64,000 nt of DNA, from positions 1-64,000 of the forward strand of contig NZ_FMAG01000004.1 in the NCBI RefSeq assembly GCF_900094585.1. The letters are read 5' to 3'. Below the pieces are notes generated by a model. That model did not search any database and was not told the DNA's origin. It was given only the letters and a program-made list of their open reading frames with translations. This stretch comes from Martinezella multihospitum. GTDB lineage: Bacteria; Pseudomonadota; Alphaproteobacteria; Rhizobiales; Rhizobiaceae. The position numbers and the translations under genes are program-made. Below are positions 25,068 through 33,437 of this stretch, piece after piece (position 1 is the stretch's first letter; every line of letters starts with the position of its first letter).

Positions 25068-25907
25068 TCAGGCCTGGTGCTTGGATCTGTCATAGGCACC
25101 AAGACCGGGCTTGTATGTCTTGTCGTCGATGAACTGCTTGATACCTTCCTTGCGTCCTTCGTTATCATAGCTGTTGGCCGCTTCCTGGGCGCGGACGAGG
25201 TAATCCTCGGCATTGTCGTAGGTCATCTCCCGCACGCGGCGAATGGCATCCTTGGTGGCCTTGAGCGCGACGGGGTTCTTTTGCAGCAGGATGTTGGCGA
25301 CATCGGTCACGCGCTCCTTCAACTGCGCAAGCGGCAAGGACTCGTTGACGAAGCCCCATTCGGCCGCCTTTCTGCCGTCGATGTTCTCGCCGGTCAGCGC
25401 GTGGTACATCGCGTTGCGGAAGGATGTGAGTTCACTCGCCACCTTGGCGGCGCCACCGCCGGGCAGGATGCCCCAGTTGATTTCGCTCAGTCCGAATTTG
25501 GCTTCATCGGCGGCAAATGCGAGGTCGCAGGCAAAAAGAGGTCCGTAACCGCCGCCGAAGCACCAGCCGTTCACCATGGCGATGGTCGGTTTCTGATACC
25601 AGCGCAACCGGCGCCACCAGCCGTAGCTCTCACGCTGCGCCTTTCGCGTACCCTGTAGACCGTGAGCCTCGGTCTCGCGGAAATATTCCTTGAGATCCAT
25701 GCCCGCGGACCAGGCTGTGCCCTCACCGGACAGAACCAGTACGCCGACATCGGCCCGAAACTCGAGTTCGTCCAGAACCTCCATCATGCGCCGGTTAAGC
25801 GTGGGGCTCATCGCGTTGCGTTTTTCCGGGCGGTTGAAGCTGACCCAGGCGATGCCGGCTTCAACGGTAAAGGCGACGGTATCTTTTTCGGGATGCTCGG
25901 TTGTCAT
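25068..25907 (-). CDS. ferB: Hydroxycinnamoyl-CoA hydratase/lyase (feruloyl-CoA hydratase/lyase)
   Basis: 279-residue crotonase-fold enzyme that hydrates feruloyl-CoA (or coumaroyl-CoA) and cleaves it to vanillin (or 4-hydroxybenzaldehyde) and acetyl-CoA. It matches HCHL/Ech enzymes along its length by eye: RPEKRNAMSPTLNRRM, SAGMDLKEYFRETE, QKPTIAMVNGWCFGGGYGPL (oxyanion hole) and FGLSEINWGILPGG, where the Glu corresponds to catalytic Glu143 of Pseudomonas HCHL. The ending KEGIKQFIDDKTYKPGLGAY is also characteristic. It is first in the ferBA operon, divergent from the MarR-type regulator. The product should feed the aldehyde dehydrogenases and then VanAB. Confidence 0.94.
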   Translation of the reverse strand: MTTEHPEKDTVAFTVEAGIAWVSFNRPEKRNAMSPTLNRRMMEVLDELEFRADVGVLVLSGEGTAWSAGMDLKEYFRETEAHGLQGTRKAQRESYGWWRRLRWYQKPTIAMVNGWCFGGGYGPLFACDLAFAADEAKFGLSEINWGILPGGGAAKVASELTSFRNAMYHALTGENIDGRKAAEWGFVNESLPLAQLKERVTDVANILLQKNPVALKATKDAIRRVREMTYDNAEDYLVRAQEAANSYDNEGRKEGIKQFIDDKTYKPGLGAYDRSKHQA

Positions 25908-26061
25908 GATGGTGTCCTTCTTGCCGCTAGGGCCTGCACATCAAAGGGAGCGGGCCGCAAGGAGGCGACCCGCATCGAATACGGTAGGCCGCACCGGGCC
26001 GTTTGGCCGCAGTGCAAGCGAAATGAAATTCCCTCTCATCTCCGCCGGCGCGAATGCGCGG

Positions 26062-26157
26062 CTAATGATGGGCGGGGCGAGCTGTTGCGTCGCTGATCAA
26101 CGGATCACGGCGCTCCTGCTTATATTCTTCAAAAGAAAATTCCTCCAATACCGGCAT
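26062..26157 (-). CDS. Possible 31-residue leader or small protein upstream of ferB
   Basis: Minus-strand frame beginning MPVLEEFSFEEYKQER and ending in TARPAHH, with GAGGAG six bases before the ATG. The peptide is acidic at its start and has no membrane segment. It lies in the ferB 5' region, 154 bases before the ferB start. Translation is suggested only by the ribosome site and protein-like composition; it might be a leader peptide, an independent small protein or chance. Confidence 0.3.
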   Translation of the reverse strand: MPVLEEFSFEEYKQERRDPLISDATARPAHH

Positions 26158-26173
26158 CTGATCTCCTCGCCGA

Positions 26174-26217
26174 CAATGTTATGTCTCATAGTATTGTTTG
26201 ATTGTTATGTGCAATAG
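26174..26217. promoter_or_regulatory. Candidate tandem operators for the MarR/FerC-type regulator
   Basis: Two imperfect 18-bp copies (CAATGTTATGTCTCATAG at 26174 and GATTGTTATGTGCAATAG at 26200) lie 26 bases apart, 13 of 18 positions matching. The second holds the dyad ATTG-N7-CAAT. They are between ferB and the regulator gene and end 15 bases before the latter's start, a natural place for a repressor acting on both genes. Confidence 0.45.
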
Positions 26218-26232
26218 CATTATAGGTGAATT

Positions 26233-26721
26233 ATGGATATCGACGCCCGCACATCAAAATTGAGCGACCCGCTCGAGGCTTTGCTTGGCTATCAGCTGAG
26301 GAGGGCATCCAACGTGATGATGGCCGACCTGGGCTCAAGGCTTCAGGCAATCGAACTCAGGCCGGTCGAAGCTTCCATTCTGACGCTGATCGATGCCAAT
26401 CCCGGCTGTACCCAGAGCGATCTCGGCCGTAGCCTCGGCATCCAGCGTGCCAACATGGTTCCCCTGATGGTCGGGTTGACCAAGGCCGGGCTTGTCGACC
26501 GGGCTCCCGTCGGCGGCCGATCGCAGGCTCTTCGCCTGACCAGGACCGGCATGGCGAGACTGGAGGCGGTGCATGCCATCATTGAGGCACACGAGGCGCG
26601 GTTTCGGCGTCTTTTCGCACCCGAGCTGCGGGAGGCAGCGTTGGAAGTCCTGCGAAGCATCCGGCAAGAAGGCGAAGGCGTCTCGCGTCAGGATGATCAG
26701 GAACTGCCTGATGGTACTTAA
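26233..26721 (+). CDS. MarR-family regulator of hydroxycinnamate genes (FerC/CouR type)
   Basis: 162 residues with AGGTGA just upstream. The winged helix is clear: PVEASILTLIDANPGCTQSD, LGRSLGIQRANMVPLMVGL and LVDRAPVGGRSQALRLTRTG. Flanking helices form the dimer interface. It is divergent from ferBA, the arrangement of FerC in Sphingobium SYK-6 and similar to CouR, both MarR repressors relieved by hydroxycinnamoyl-CoA thioesters. The ligand here is therefore predicted to be feruloyl- or coumaroyl-CoA. Confidence 0.87.
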   Translation: MDIDARTSKLSDPLEALLGYQLRRASNVMMADLGSRLQAIELRPVEASILTLIDANPGCTQSDLGRSLGIQRANMVPLMVGLTKAGLVDRAPVGGRSQALRLTRTGMARLEAVHAIIEAHEARFRRLFAPELREAALEVLRSIRQEGEGVSRQDDQELPDGT

Positions 26722-26764
26722 TCGGCTGGAGCCATGACAAATGGCCGTCACTGCGCTGCTCGGC

Positions 26765-27751
26765 TTATTCTGCTGCGGCAAGCTCACCGCGATAGCCGGT
26801 GTCGATGACGATCCGTCCGCCGCAGGCGCGCGAAACGCAGGCGCACATGCGTGAATTTTCCTGCCGCTCGGCTTCGGAAAAGAAGACATCTCTGTGGTCG
26901 ATGACGCCATCCGCTTCCACGATGTTGACGGCACAGAGCCCACATTCTCCGCGGCGGCAATCGAAAACCATGCCGACGCCTGCCTCCAACAATACGTCGA
27001 GCATGGATTGATCGGCCCGGACCCGAACACGAGTACCGAGCTCCGCGACTTCGACATCGAAGGCCTGCTCTGCAAAGCGACCATTATCGCCGAAGACCTC
27101 GTAGCGCAGCCGGCTCATGGAGCGGCCGCCTCTCTGCCAAGCCTGCCGCGCCGCTTCCAGGAGGCCGAGCGGGCCGCAGATATAGGCCTCGCCATCCGGC
27201 GGCAGGGCTGCGAATTCGGCATCGAGATCCAGTGTTTCGCCGTCATCCTGAGCAAAAACCTGTAGCCGCTCGTCAAGCAGCGCGGCTAGCTCGTCGAGGA
27301 AGGCCATCTGCTGACGGCTCTTCGCGGCATAGGCTAGCCGGAGTGTTTTCCCCCGAGAGGCGAGTGCTTTCGCCATGCCATAGATCGGGGTAATCCCGAT
27401 GCCACCGGCAATCAGGAGATAGCGGGAGGCGCGCCAGGAAAGCTCGAAGCGGTTTTCGGGTTCGGTCAGTTCCGTGTCATCACCCGGCTGCAGCTGCCAG
27501 ATGAACGCCGAACCGCCACGGCTGTTCGGGTGAAGCTTTGCGGCTATGGAGAGCGTGCCCGGCTGTCCGGGTATGACGGTATAGGTGCGGATTGCCGGTT
27601 CGCCGTTGATCTGCACCTTGATATTGGTGTGCGAGCCGGGATCGAAACCAACAGATAAGCCTTCGACGGCAAAGGTTACCGCCCGCACATCCTCGGCGAT
27701 CGTCCGCGTGTCAATGACCCGCGCCTTGCGCCATTCCAGTCTGGACCGCAT
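26765..27751 (-). CDS. vanB: Vanillate O-demethylase reductase subunit VanB
   Basis: 328 residues. It passes electrons from NAD(P)H through a flavin and a plant-type [2Fe-2S] cluster to VanA. The N-terminal flavin barrel has RTYTVIPGQPGTLSIAAK and PENRFEL; the nucleotide domain has LLIAGGIGITPIYGM and YICGPLGLLEAA. The C-terminal ferredoxin domain (about 245-325) has the cysteine set in CRRGECGLC plus the Cys in SRMCACVSR. This is the usual class IA reductase order for VanB. Third in the vanA-vanR-vanB order, 80 bases after vanR. Confidence 0.94.
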   Translation of the reverse strand: MRSRLEWRKARVIDTRTIAEDVRAVTFAVEGLSVGFDPGSHTNIKVQINGEPAIRTYTVIPGQPGTLSIAAKLHPNSRGGSAFIWQLQPGDDTELTEPENRFELSWRASRYLLIAGGIGITPIYGMAKALASRGKTLRLAYAAKSRQQMAFLDELAALLDERLQVFAQDDGETLDLDAEFAALPPDGEAYICGPLGLLEAARQAWQRGGRSMSRLRYEVFGDNGRFAEQAFDVEVAELGTRVRVRADQSMLDVLLEAGVGMVFDCRRGECGLCAVNIVEADGVIDHRDVFFSEAERQENSRMCACVSRACGGRIVIDTGYRGELAAAE

Positions 27752-27831
27752 GTTTTCCTCCCCTTGGTGAATCTCTATAGTCTGCCGGCCGTCCGCCGCA
27801 CGGGCCTGCTCCGCACGGGCCCATTTCTGCT

Positions 27832-28575
27832 TCAGCCGGACATCAAAGCCAGTGCCAGCACTTTGCTGCGCAGGTCCGGCTGTTCTTCCGTGACGAAATC
27901 CAGGTTCTGACGCGCCAGTCGTGCATGTTCGCGCGCCAACGCTTCGGCGCGCGCGCCTTCGCGCAGTTCGATTGCGGAAATGATCGCCCTGTGCTGCGTC
28001 TGTGCGACCACCAGCGTACGTTGAAAGGCCGGCACGTCCGCCTCCGTGTTGACGAAGGCATTGGGGCTGGCAAATGGCAGGCCGGTGATCCGCTCGATCT
28101 CCCGGCTCAGGACTTCGCTGCCGCTCAGGGCCGCGAGCTGACGGTGGAAGTGCTCGTTCAGCATTTCATAGAGCCCGAAATCCATCGCGCCCGGCCCGGC
28201 CTCGACCACGCGGTCGAGACTTGCGACCACGTCGGAAATTGCCTTCAGCTTTACCGGCGGCACGCCGCGTTCAGCCGCCAGCCGGGCGGCGGTGCCCTCG
28301 AGAACGCCGCGAAGTTCTATGGCGTCGATCACGTCCTGGCGACTGAAGCTGCGGACCGCATAGCCGCCCGAGGGGATCATGACGACAAGCCCCTCCTGTT
28401 CCAGCCTCTGCAGGGCCGCACGCAAGGGCGTGCGGGATACATTGAGCCGGGCGGCGAGCGCCACCTCCGAGAGCCGCTCCCCAGGCAGCACCTCGCCTTT
28501 GAGCACGAGATCACGAAGACCGGTCAGGGCCTTTGCCGTCTGCTGTTTCGGCGCGTTGTCCCGCTCTGTCGCCAT
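27832..28575 (-). CDS. vanR: GntR-family (FadR/FCD) regulator VanR
   Basis: 247 residues. The N-terminal winged helix (about 15-80) has GEVLPGERLSEVALAARLNV, then SRTPLRAALQRLEQEGLVV. The all-helical FCD ligand domain follows (about 90-225) with metal-binding type residues in LYEMLNEHFHRQLAAL and QHRAIISAIE. It starts three bases after the vanA stop, so it is translated from the vanA mRNA. VanR proteins repress van genes until vanillate binds. TGTATACA sequences near vanA are likely sites. Confidence 0.9.
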   Translation of the reverse strand: MATERDNAPKQQTAKALTGLRDLVLKGEVLPGERLSEVALAARLNVSRTPLRAALQRLEQEGLVVMIPSGGYAVRSFSRQDVIDAIELRGVLEGTAARLAAERGVPPVKLKAISDVVASLDRVVEAGPGAMDFGLYEMLNEHFHRQLAALSGSEVLSREIERITGLPFASPNAFVNTEADVPAFQRTLVVAQTQHRAIISAIELREGARAEALAREHARLARQNLDFVTEEQPDLRSKVLALALMSG

Positions 28576-28578
28576 TTC

Positions 28579-29640
28579 CTACTCCGCCGCCATTGCGGCG
28601 GCCTTTCGCTCTGGGTCGATTTCCTTGTCGATCATCCGGTCGATAAGCTTGCGAGCCCACATCGTGCCGGCATCGATATTGAGATTATAGAATTGATGAT
28701 CGGGATTGGCTTCGATCGCGATCTGCTGTGCTTGAAGCACCGCCTCATCCTCGCGGAAAACACCGGCGACGCCCTCGCGCAGCTCATGCGTACGGGCCTG
28801 GTTATGCAGGTCGTAGTTCCGGGCGAAAGCCCAGAAGTACAGACAGGTGTTCTCCGTCGATGGCGTGATCGTGTTCAGGACGTAGCCGTTCACGCCCTGC
28901 GAGCGGTCTCCCTGCTGCGCGCCGGTTCCGGCTGCCGCGACACCGACATCGATGGTGACCGTGCAGGGAGCCTCGAAGCGGATGATCTGCCAACGGTCCA
29001 CCTTGCCCGGTTTGCCATATTGCTTGCGCCAGAAGGGCGGCGGGTCGATATCATGCATCCATCTGGTTACATAGGCGAAGTGATCGGAATGGTTGGCTTC
29101 GAAGGGAGATTCGGCCACGGCACGGTCGCCGATCGACGAGCCGTGTACGAAGGTTTCGTGGGTGAGATCCATCAGATTGTCGACGACCAGGCGATAGTCG
29201 CATTTCACCTCGATCAGCTTGCCGTCAGCGGCCCAATTGGGATCGTCGTTCCAATGCATGTCAGGGATGAGCGCCGGGTCGGCAAGTGCCGGCTCGCCCG
29301 GCCAGATCCAGACGAAGCGATGCTTCTCGGCCACCGGATAGGATTTGACACAGGCCGATGGATTAATGGTGTCCTGTGACGGCATGTATACACAACGGCC
29401 GGTCTCGTCATATTCGAGACCGTGATAGCCGCACACGACGTTGTCGCCATCGAGCCGACCGAACGAGAGCGGCACCAGCCGGTGCCAACAGGCATCCGCC
29501 AAGGCTGTGGGCGTGCCATTTTCCTTGCGATACAGCACGATCGGCTTGTTGCAGACGGTGCGTGGCAACAGCGCGCGCTTCAGCTCCACGTCATAGGCCG
29601 CAGCATACCAGGCATTCAGGGGAAAGGTTGGTCGCTTCAT
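28579..29640 (-). CDS. vanA: Vanillate O-demethylase oxygenase subunit VanA
   Basis: 353 residues from the ATG at 29640, with GAGGAGG about eight bases upstream; the frame extends upstream without such a site. Rieske nonheme-iron oxygenase: the Rieske cluster ligands are Cys-x-His in ACWHRLVPLSFG and Cys-x2-His in CGYHGLEYDE (about 50-72). The iron site is in DNLMDLTHETFVHGS, with the His pair and bridging Asp. The N-terminus MKRPTFPLNAWYAAAYDVEL is typical of VanA. With VanB it demethylates vanillate to protocatechuate and formaldehyde. Confidence 0.94.
   Translation of the reverse strand: MKRPTFPLNAWYAAAYDVELKRALLPRTVCNKPIVLYRKENGTPTALADACWHRLVPLSFGRLDGDNVVCGYHGLEYDETGRCVYMPSQDTINPSACVKSYPVAEKHRFVWIWPGEPALADPALIPDMHWNDDPNWAADGKLIEVKCDYRLVVDNLMDLTHETFVHGSSIGDRAVAESPFEANHSDHFAYVTRWMHDIDPPPFWRKQYGKPGKVDRWQIIRFEAPCTVTIDVGVAAAGTGAQQGDRSQGVNGYVLNTITPSTENTCLYFWAFARNYDLHNQARTHELREGVAGVFREDEAVLQAQQIAIEANPDHQFYNLNIDAGTMWARKLIDRMIDKEIDPERKAAAMAAE
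29385..29392. promoter_or_regulatory. TGTATACA palindrome inside vanA
   Basis: A third copy of the 8-bp palindrome found twice upstream of vanA, here within the coding region. A downstream operator that allows looping is possible; chance is possible too because the sequence encodes VYM in frame. Confidence 0.3.
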
Positions 29641-29677
29641 CTCATCCGTCCTCCTCAGATGGATTAGGAGCGCATGC

Positions 29678-29758
29678 TGTATACATTTTGTCAAGGAAGA
29701 GCGGCATAAATTCGAAAATATGGCGGTTGAAGCGGAATTTTCCTGATCGCTGTATACA
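29678..29758 (-). promoter_or_regulatory. vanA promoter region with two TGTATACA palindromes (VanR operator candidates)
   Basis: TGTATACA occurs at 29678-29685 and 29751-29758, each preceded by C (CTGTATACA), 73 bases apart. They sit in the 124-base gap between the sigma54 regulator gene and vanA. Short palindromes of this kind are typical GntR/FCD sites. Confidence 0.5.
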
Positions 29759-29764
29759 GCCATC

Positions 29765-31558
29765 TCAATTCACAAGGCCAAGTTTTTTCAACCTGTATTC
29801 CAGTTTGGCGCGGGTAAGGCCAAGGCTGCGGGCGGTGGCCGAGACATTGCCGGCGGCGGCCCGCAACGCTTCCCGGTAAAGAGCGCTCTCGGCGGCGACT
29901 AGATCGCCGGGCGAGGCGATGGTGCCCGAATGCGGGACGGGGAGGGGCGTGTCCTTCGGCGTTATCCGCCCGTCTCGACGTAACGTCTGCGGAAACGTCG
30001 GCGAGGATTCGCCGCTGGTGAAGAGATGCTGGATATCGATCAGGCCTCCGGGCTCGGCAAAGATCACGCCGCGTTCGATCAGGTTCTGCAGTTCTCGGAT
30101 ATTGCCGGGGAAGTCATAGGCCAGCAGGGCATCGATCGCTCGTCGCGACAGGCCGATGACATCGCGGCGGTGACGTTCGCGGAAGGTACGCAGGAAATGA
30201 TCGACCAGCATTGGAATATCGTCGCGCCTGTCGCGCAATGGAGGGATGACGATGGGGAAAACGCAGAGGCGGAAATAGAGATCCTGCCGAAAACGCCCGG
30301 CGCGCACTTCGCCTTCAAGGCTGACGTTGGATGCAGCCACCACCCGCACGTCGGCCGGAATGGTGCGGATGCCACCGACCCTCTCGATCTGCCGCTCCTG
30401 AATGGCGCGGAGCAGCTTTCCCTGAGCCGCGTAGGCGAGCGAGGCAATCTCGTCGAGGAATATGGTGCCCCCTGCAGCCCGCTCGAAATATCCCGGCCGG
30501 GACGCGACAGCGCCGGTAAAGGCTCCCTTTTCGACGCCGAAGAGCTCGGATTCTACCAGGTTTTCGGGGATTGCGGCGCAGTTGATCGGCACGAACGGGC
30601 CACCGGCCCGGCCGCTCAGCCGATGGAGCTGCTGCGAGAACAGCTCCTTGCCGACACCGGATTCGCCGATCAGCAGCACGGTAGCTTCGGTGTCGGCAAC
30701 CTTTTCCACCATCAGCCGGGCGCGCAGGAAGCTTGCCGACACGCCGATGACCTGGCTGGAGCCGGTGACATCGGACGGACCGGCCTCTGCCGACGGTTCA
30801 GTTGGCTGCGATGCCGGCTCGGCGTTCCGGCGAGCGTTGCGGCGGGACCTTGGCCATTCAAGTCCGAGGTAGGCGCGCTCCGGCGCGTCGTCGCCCCACT
30901 CCTCGGCATTCTGGCCGATGACCTTGCAATGGGATGCACCCATTCCGGCGCACTCGACCTCGCGAAAGATGACGGGGCGTCCGAAGAGCGTGCTGGTGTA
31001 GCCACTGGGATAGCCGGTCTGCATCCAGCAGACCGGCGCGCTGGCAAGACCATGATGGGCGATGTGTTCGGCAGCCTCGGAAGAATCGTGCCAGTCGAAC
31101 TCGCCGAAGTAGGTGCCCCGAGGGCTGTCGAATTCGAAATGCCGGGTGGTGACCTTGACGAAGCCCTCGAGGGTGTGGACCCGCGGCCCGGCCGCCAGCG
31201 CATGGGTCAGGTCCTCGTTCGGAAACCGCTTTTGGATCAACTCCGCATCGCGCACGCCCTGCATATAGCCGACCCGCATGAACATGGCCGTGGCGGTTTC
31301 GACCCCGAAGGCTTCGATGATCTCCTGCCTGAGCCGGCCCAGAACCTTAGACTGCATCAACACCATGCGTTGATCGTTCAACCAGATGCGGCCGTCCCCG
31401 AGCGCGAAGTGAAGCGCCTCGGTCAATTCGGTCAGTGTCGGGGATGCGCCGGTGTCGAGCTCGCTGTATGCGCCGCGCGACAGCATCTTGCCGGTCTGTT
31501 TGGATGCATCGGCCAGGGAGATCAGGTGCGGCGGGACTGTGCGCTTTGGCATGACCAT
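29765..31558 (-). CDS. Sigma54-dependent activator of the XylR/DmpR type
   Basis: 597 residues. The N-terminal XylR-type sensor domain (about 25-135, LTEALHFALGDGRIWLNDQR and MFMRVGYMQGVRDAELIQKR) and V4R domain (about 140-215, with APVCWMQTGYPSGY, ECAGMGASHC) bind aromatic effectors in relatives. The AAA+ domain (about 255-480) has Walker A GESGVGKE, the sigma54-contact loop GAFTGA and Walker B GGTIFLDEIA. A Fis-type helix-turn-helix closes the protein (AAAGNVSATARSLGLTRAKL). It is divergent from an aldehyde dehydrogenase and SDR gene pair with a consensus -24/-12 promoter, its likely target. It starts MVMPKR, and the second ATG two codons on is equally possible. Confidence 0.93.
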   Translation of the reverse strand: MVMPKRTVPPHLISLADASKQTGKMLSRGAYSELDTGASPTLTELTEALHFALGDGRIWLNDQRMVLMQSKVLGRLRQEIIEAFGVETATAMFMRVGYMQGVRDAELIQKRFPNEDLTHALAAGPRVHTLEGFVKVTTRHFEFDSPRGTYFGEFDWHDSSEAAEHIAHHGLASAPVCWMQTGYPSGYTSTLFGRPVIFREVECAGMGASHCKVIGQNAEEWGDDAPERAYLGLEWPRSRRNARRNAEPASQPTEPSAEAGPSDVTGSSQVIGVSASFLRARLMVEKVADTEATVLLIGESGVGKELFSQQLHRLSGRAGGPFVPINCAAIPENLVESELFGVEKGAFTGAVASRPGYFERAAGGTIFLDEIASLAYAAQGKLLRAIQERQIERVGGIRTIPADVRVVAASNVSLEGEVRAGRFRQDLYFRLCVFPIVIPPLRDRRDDIPMLVDHFLRTFRERHRRDVIGLSRRAIDALLAYDFPGNIRELQNLIERGVIFAEPGGLIDIQHLFTSGESSPTFPQTLRRDGRITPKDTPLPVPHSGTIASPGDLVAAESALYREALRAAAGNVSATARSLGLTRAKLEYRLKKLGLVN

Positions 31559-31582
31559 CTTTCATGGAATTCTGAAAATAAT

Positions 31583-31609
31583 GAAATTATTTATCATTTA
31601 ATGAATTTC
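31583..31609. promoter_or_regulatory. Candidate upstream activating site
   Basis: A 27-base dyad with arms GAAATT and AATTTC and an inner TTA/TAA symmetry, about 110-135 bases upstream of the -24 element. Position and symmetry fit an enhancer for the XylR-type activator encoded just to the left. Confidence 0.4.
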
Positions 31610-31716
31610 GGCAAGCTGCTTTCCGAGGCGGTTTTGATCTTCCGATCCCCAGAAAATCAAGTTGGTGGAGGCGTTTATCTGCCGCCACCATCATCCTGCT
31701 GAGCAAAAATGAAAAC

Positions 31717-31731
31717 TGGCACGCGCCTTGC
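31717..31731 (+). promoter_or_regulatory. Consensus sigma54 (-24/-12) promoter
   Basis: TGGCACGCGCCTTGC, followed by T, matches the consensus TGGCACG-N4-TTGCW at every defined position; GG and GC are ten bases apart. Transcription would start near 31743 and read into the aldehyde dehydrogenase gene, giving a leader of about 130 bases. Confidence 0.85.
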
Positions 31732-31875
31732 TGCGGAGGAAGTGACCGCTTGAGGAGCAGCGGCCGGGAGGATTGCAGCATTGACCATAGCTGACATCGG
31801 TCGAACTGTACGGACCGTGCAATGGTGAAGCGATGCCTTTCTCCCATGACAAGAGGATCTGAGGAGGCCCACAGC

Positions 31876-33348
31876 ATGAACATCCAGACCCATAGCTTCA
31901 TCGATGCCGAGCGCTGGACCGGCCGCGCCTTCTTCGGCGGCTGGGATCGGACCGAAACGGGGACGATCAATGTCACTGATCCCGCCAGCGGAACGGTTCT
32001 CACTTCCGTCGGGCTTGGTGGGCCAGCAGATATCGCTCGCGCCGCTGCCAAGGCTCGCGCTGCCCAGAAAGCCTGGGCGAAAATGCTCGGTAGCGAGCGT
32101 GCGCGTATCCTCAACAAGGCCGCGGACTTGCTAGAGGCAAATGGTGAGGAACTTGCCCAATGGATCATGAAGGAGTCCGGCTCGATCCGTCAGAAGGCGA
32201 TGATCGAGATCGAGCACGGAGTGCTTTTCATTCGCCATGCGGCAACACTCGCCACGGCTCCCTCCGGCATGTTCCTTCCCGGCATGGATGATCGTCAAAA
32301 CTATGCCCGGCGGGTGCCGCATGGCGTCGTCGGCGTCATCTCGCCGTTCAATTTTCCGCTCGTCCTTTCGGTTCGCTCCATTGCCGCGGCGCTGGCAGTC
32401 GGCAATGCGGTGGTGCACAAGCCCGATCCGCGCACGCCGATCTCCGGCGGTATCATCATCGCGCGTATTTTCGAGGAGGCGGGCTTGCCGGCAGGCATTC
32501 TGCATATCGTGCCCGGCGGCATAGATGCCGGCGAAGCCCTCTGCAGTGATCCGAACGTGGCGATGATCTCGTTTACCGGCTCTGCACGCGGCGGCGCCAA
32601 GGTTGGCGAGATCGCCGGCAGGAACCTGAAGCGTGTTCAGCTCGAACTTGGCGGCAAGAACGCACTGATCATTCTTGATGATGCCGATCCCGACATCGCC
32701 ACCTCCAATGCCGCGTGGGGGGCCTTCCTTCACCAGGGTCAGATCTGCATGGCAACCGGCCTGGTTCTTATCGACGAGAAGATCGAACAGGCGGTGACCA
32801 AGCGTCTGGTCGCAAAGGCTGCGCATCTGCCGGTTGGCGATCCCTCGATCGACCAGGTGGCGCTCGGGCCGATCATTTCGGATGCCCAGGTGATGGCGAT
32901 CCAGGCGGTCGTCGACGACGCCGTCACAAAGGGCGCCCAACTGCTCACCGGTGGCCGCAGCAAAGGGCGATTCTATCTGGCAACCGTTCTCTCCGGCGTG
33001 AAGCCCGGCATGCTCGCCTTCGAGGCGGAGATCTTCGGTCCTGTCGCCTGCATCGTCTCTTTCCGCAGCGACGAAGAGGCGATCGCGCTTGCCAATCGAT
33101 CCGACTACGGCCTCGCCGCCGGGGTCATTTCCGCCGACGTCGGCCGGGCGATGGCAGTCGGACAAGAGCTTGAGGTTGGCCAACTGCACATCAACGACCA
33201 GACGGTCAATGGTGGGCCATATGCCCCGTTCGGCGGATGCGGCAAATCGGGTAACGGCACGCGGGTAGGCGGCCCGGCGGATATCGAGGAATTCACGCAG
33301 TGGCAGTGGGTTTCGGTCAAAAACGCCGCAACGCCTTATCCGTTCTGA
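31876..33348 (+). CDS. Aldehyde dehydrogenase, benzaldehyde dehydrogenase (XylC) type
   Basis: 490 residues from the ATG at 31876, with GAGGAGG eight bases upstream. It opens MNIQTHSFIDAERWTGRAFF. Features: VISPFNFPLVLSVRSIAAAL (cofactor region), FTGSARGGAKVG, LELGGKNALIIL (general base) and HQGQICMATGLVL with the catalytic Cys at about 290. The ending PFGGCGKSGNGTRVGG differs from the other two dehydrogenases here (which read GSGYGRFGG or SSGYGRFGG). It would oxidise an aromatic aldehyde such as benzaldehyde, vanillin or coniferyl aldehyde. Under a sigma54 promoter, likely switched on by the XylR-type activator when effectors are present. Confidence 0.9.
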   Translation: MNIQTHSFIDAERWTGRAFFGGWDRTETGTINVTDPASGTVLTSVGLGGPADIARAAAKARAAQKAWAKMLGSERARILNKAADLLEANGEELAQWIMKESGSIRQKAMIEIEHGVLFIRHAATLATAPSGMFLPGMDDRQNYARRVPHGVVGVISPFNFPLVLSVRSIAAALAVGNAVVHKPDPRTPISGGIIIARIFEEAGLPAGILHIVPGGIDAGEALCSDPNVAMISFTGSARGGAKVGEIAGRNLKRVQLELGGKNALIILDDADPDIATSNAAWGAFLHQGQICMATGLVLIDEKIEQAVTKRLVAKAAHLPVGDPSIDQVALGPIISDAQVMAIQAVVDDAVTKGAQLLTGGRSKGRFYLATVLSGVKPGMLAFEAEIFGPVACIVSFRSDEEAIALANRSDYGLAAGVISADVGRAMAVGQELEVGQLHINDQTVNGGPYAPFGGCGKSGNGTRVGGPADIEEFTQWQWVSVKNAATPYPF

Positions 33349-33437
33349 TCTGCCTGCTTTCTTACTCATTTTCCCGATCCAGCCGGGACTGCCTCGCAGC
33401 ACGTGGCTCGATGGCTTTTAGAAAAAGGATGTCTCCT

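Noticed and set aside
30026..31702. 558-codon plus-strand frame opposite the sigma54 activator
   Set aside because: The minus strand carries GAFTGA and Walker motifs; the plus frame is a shadow.
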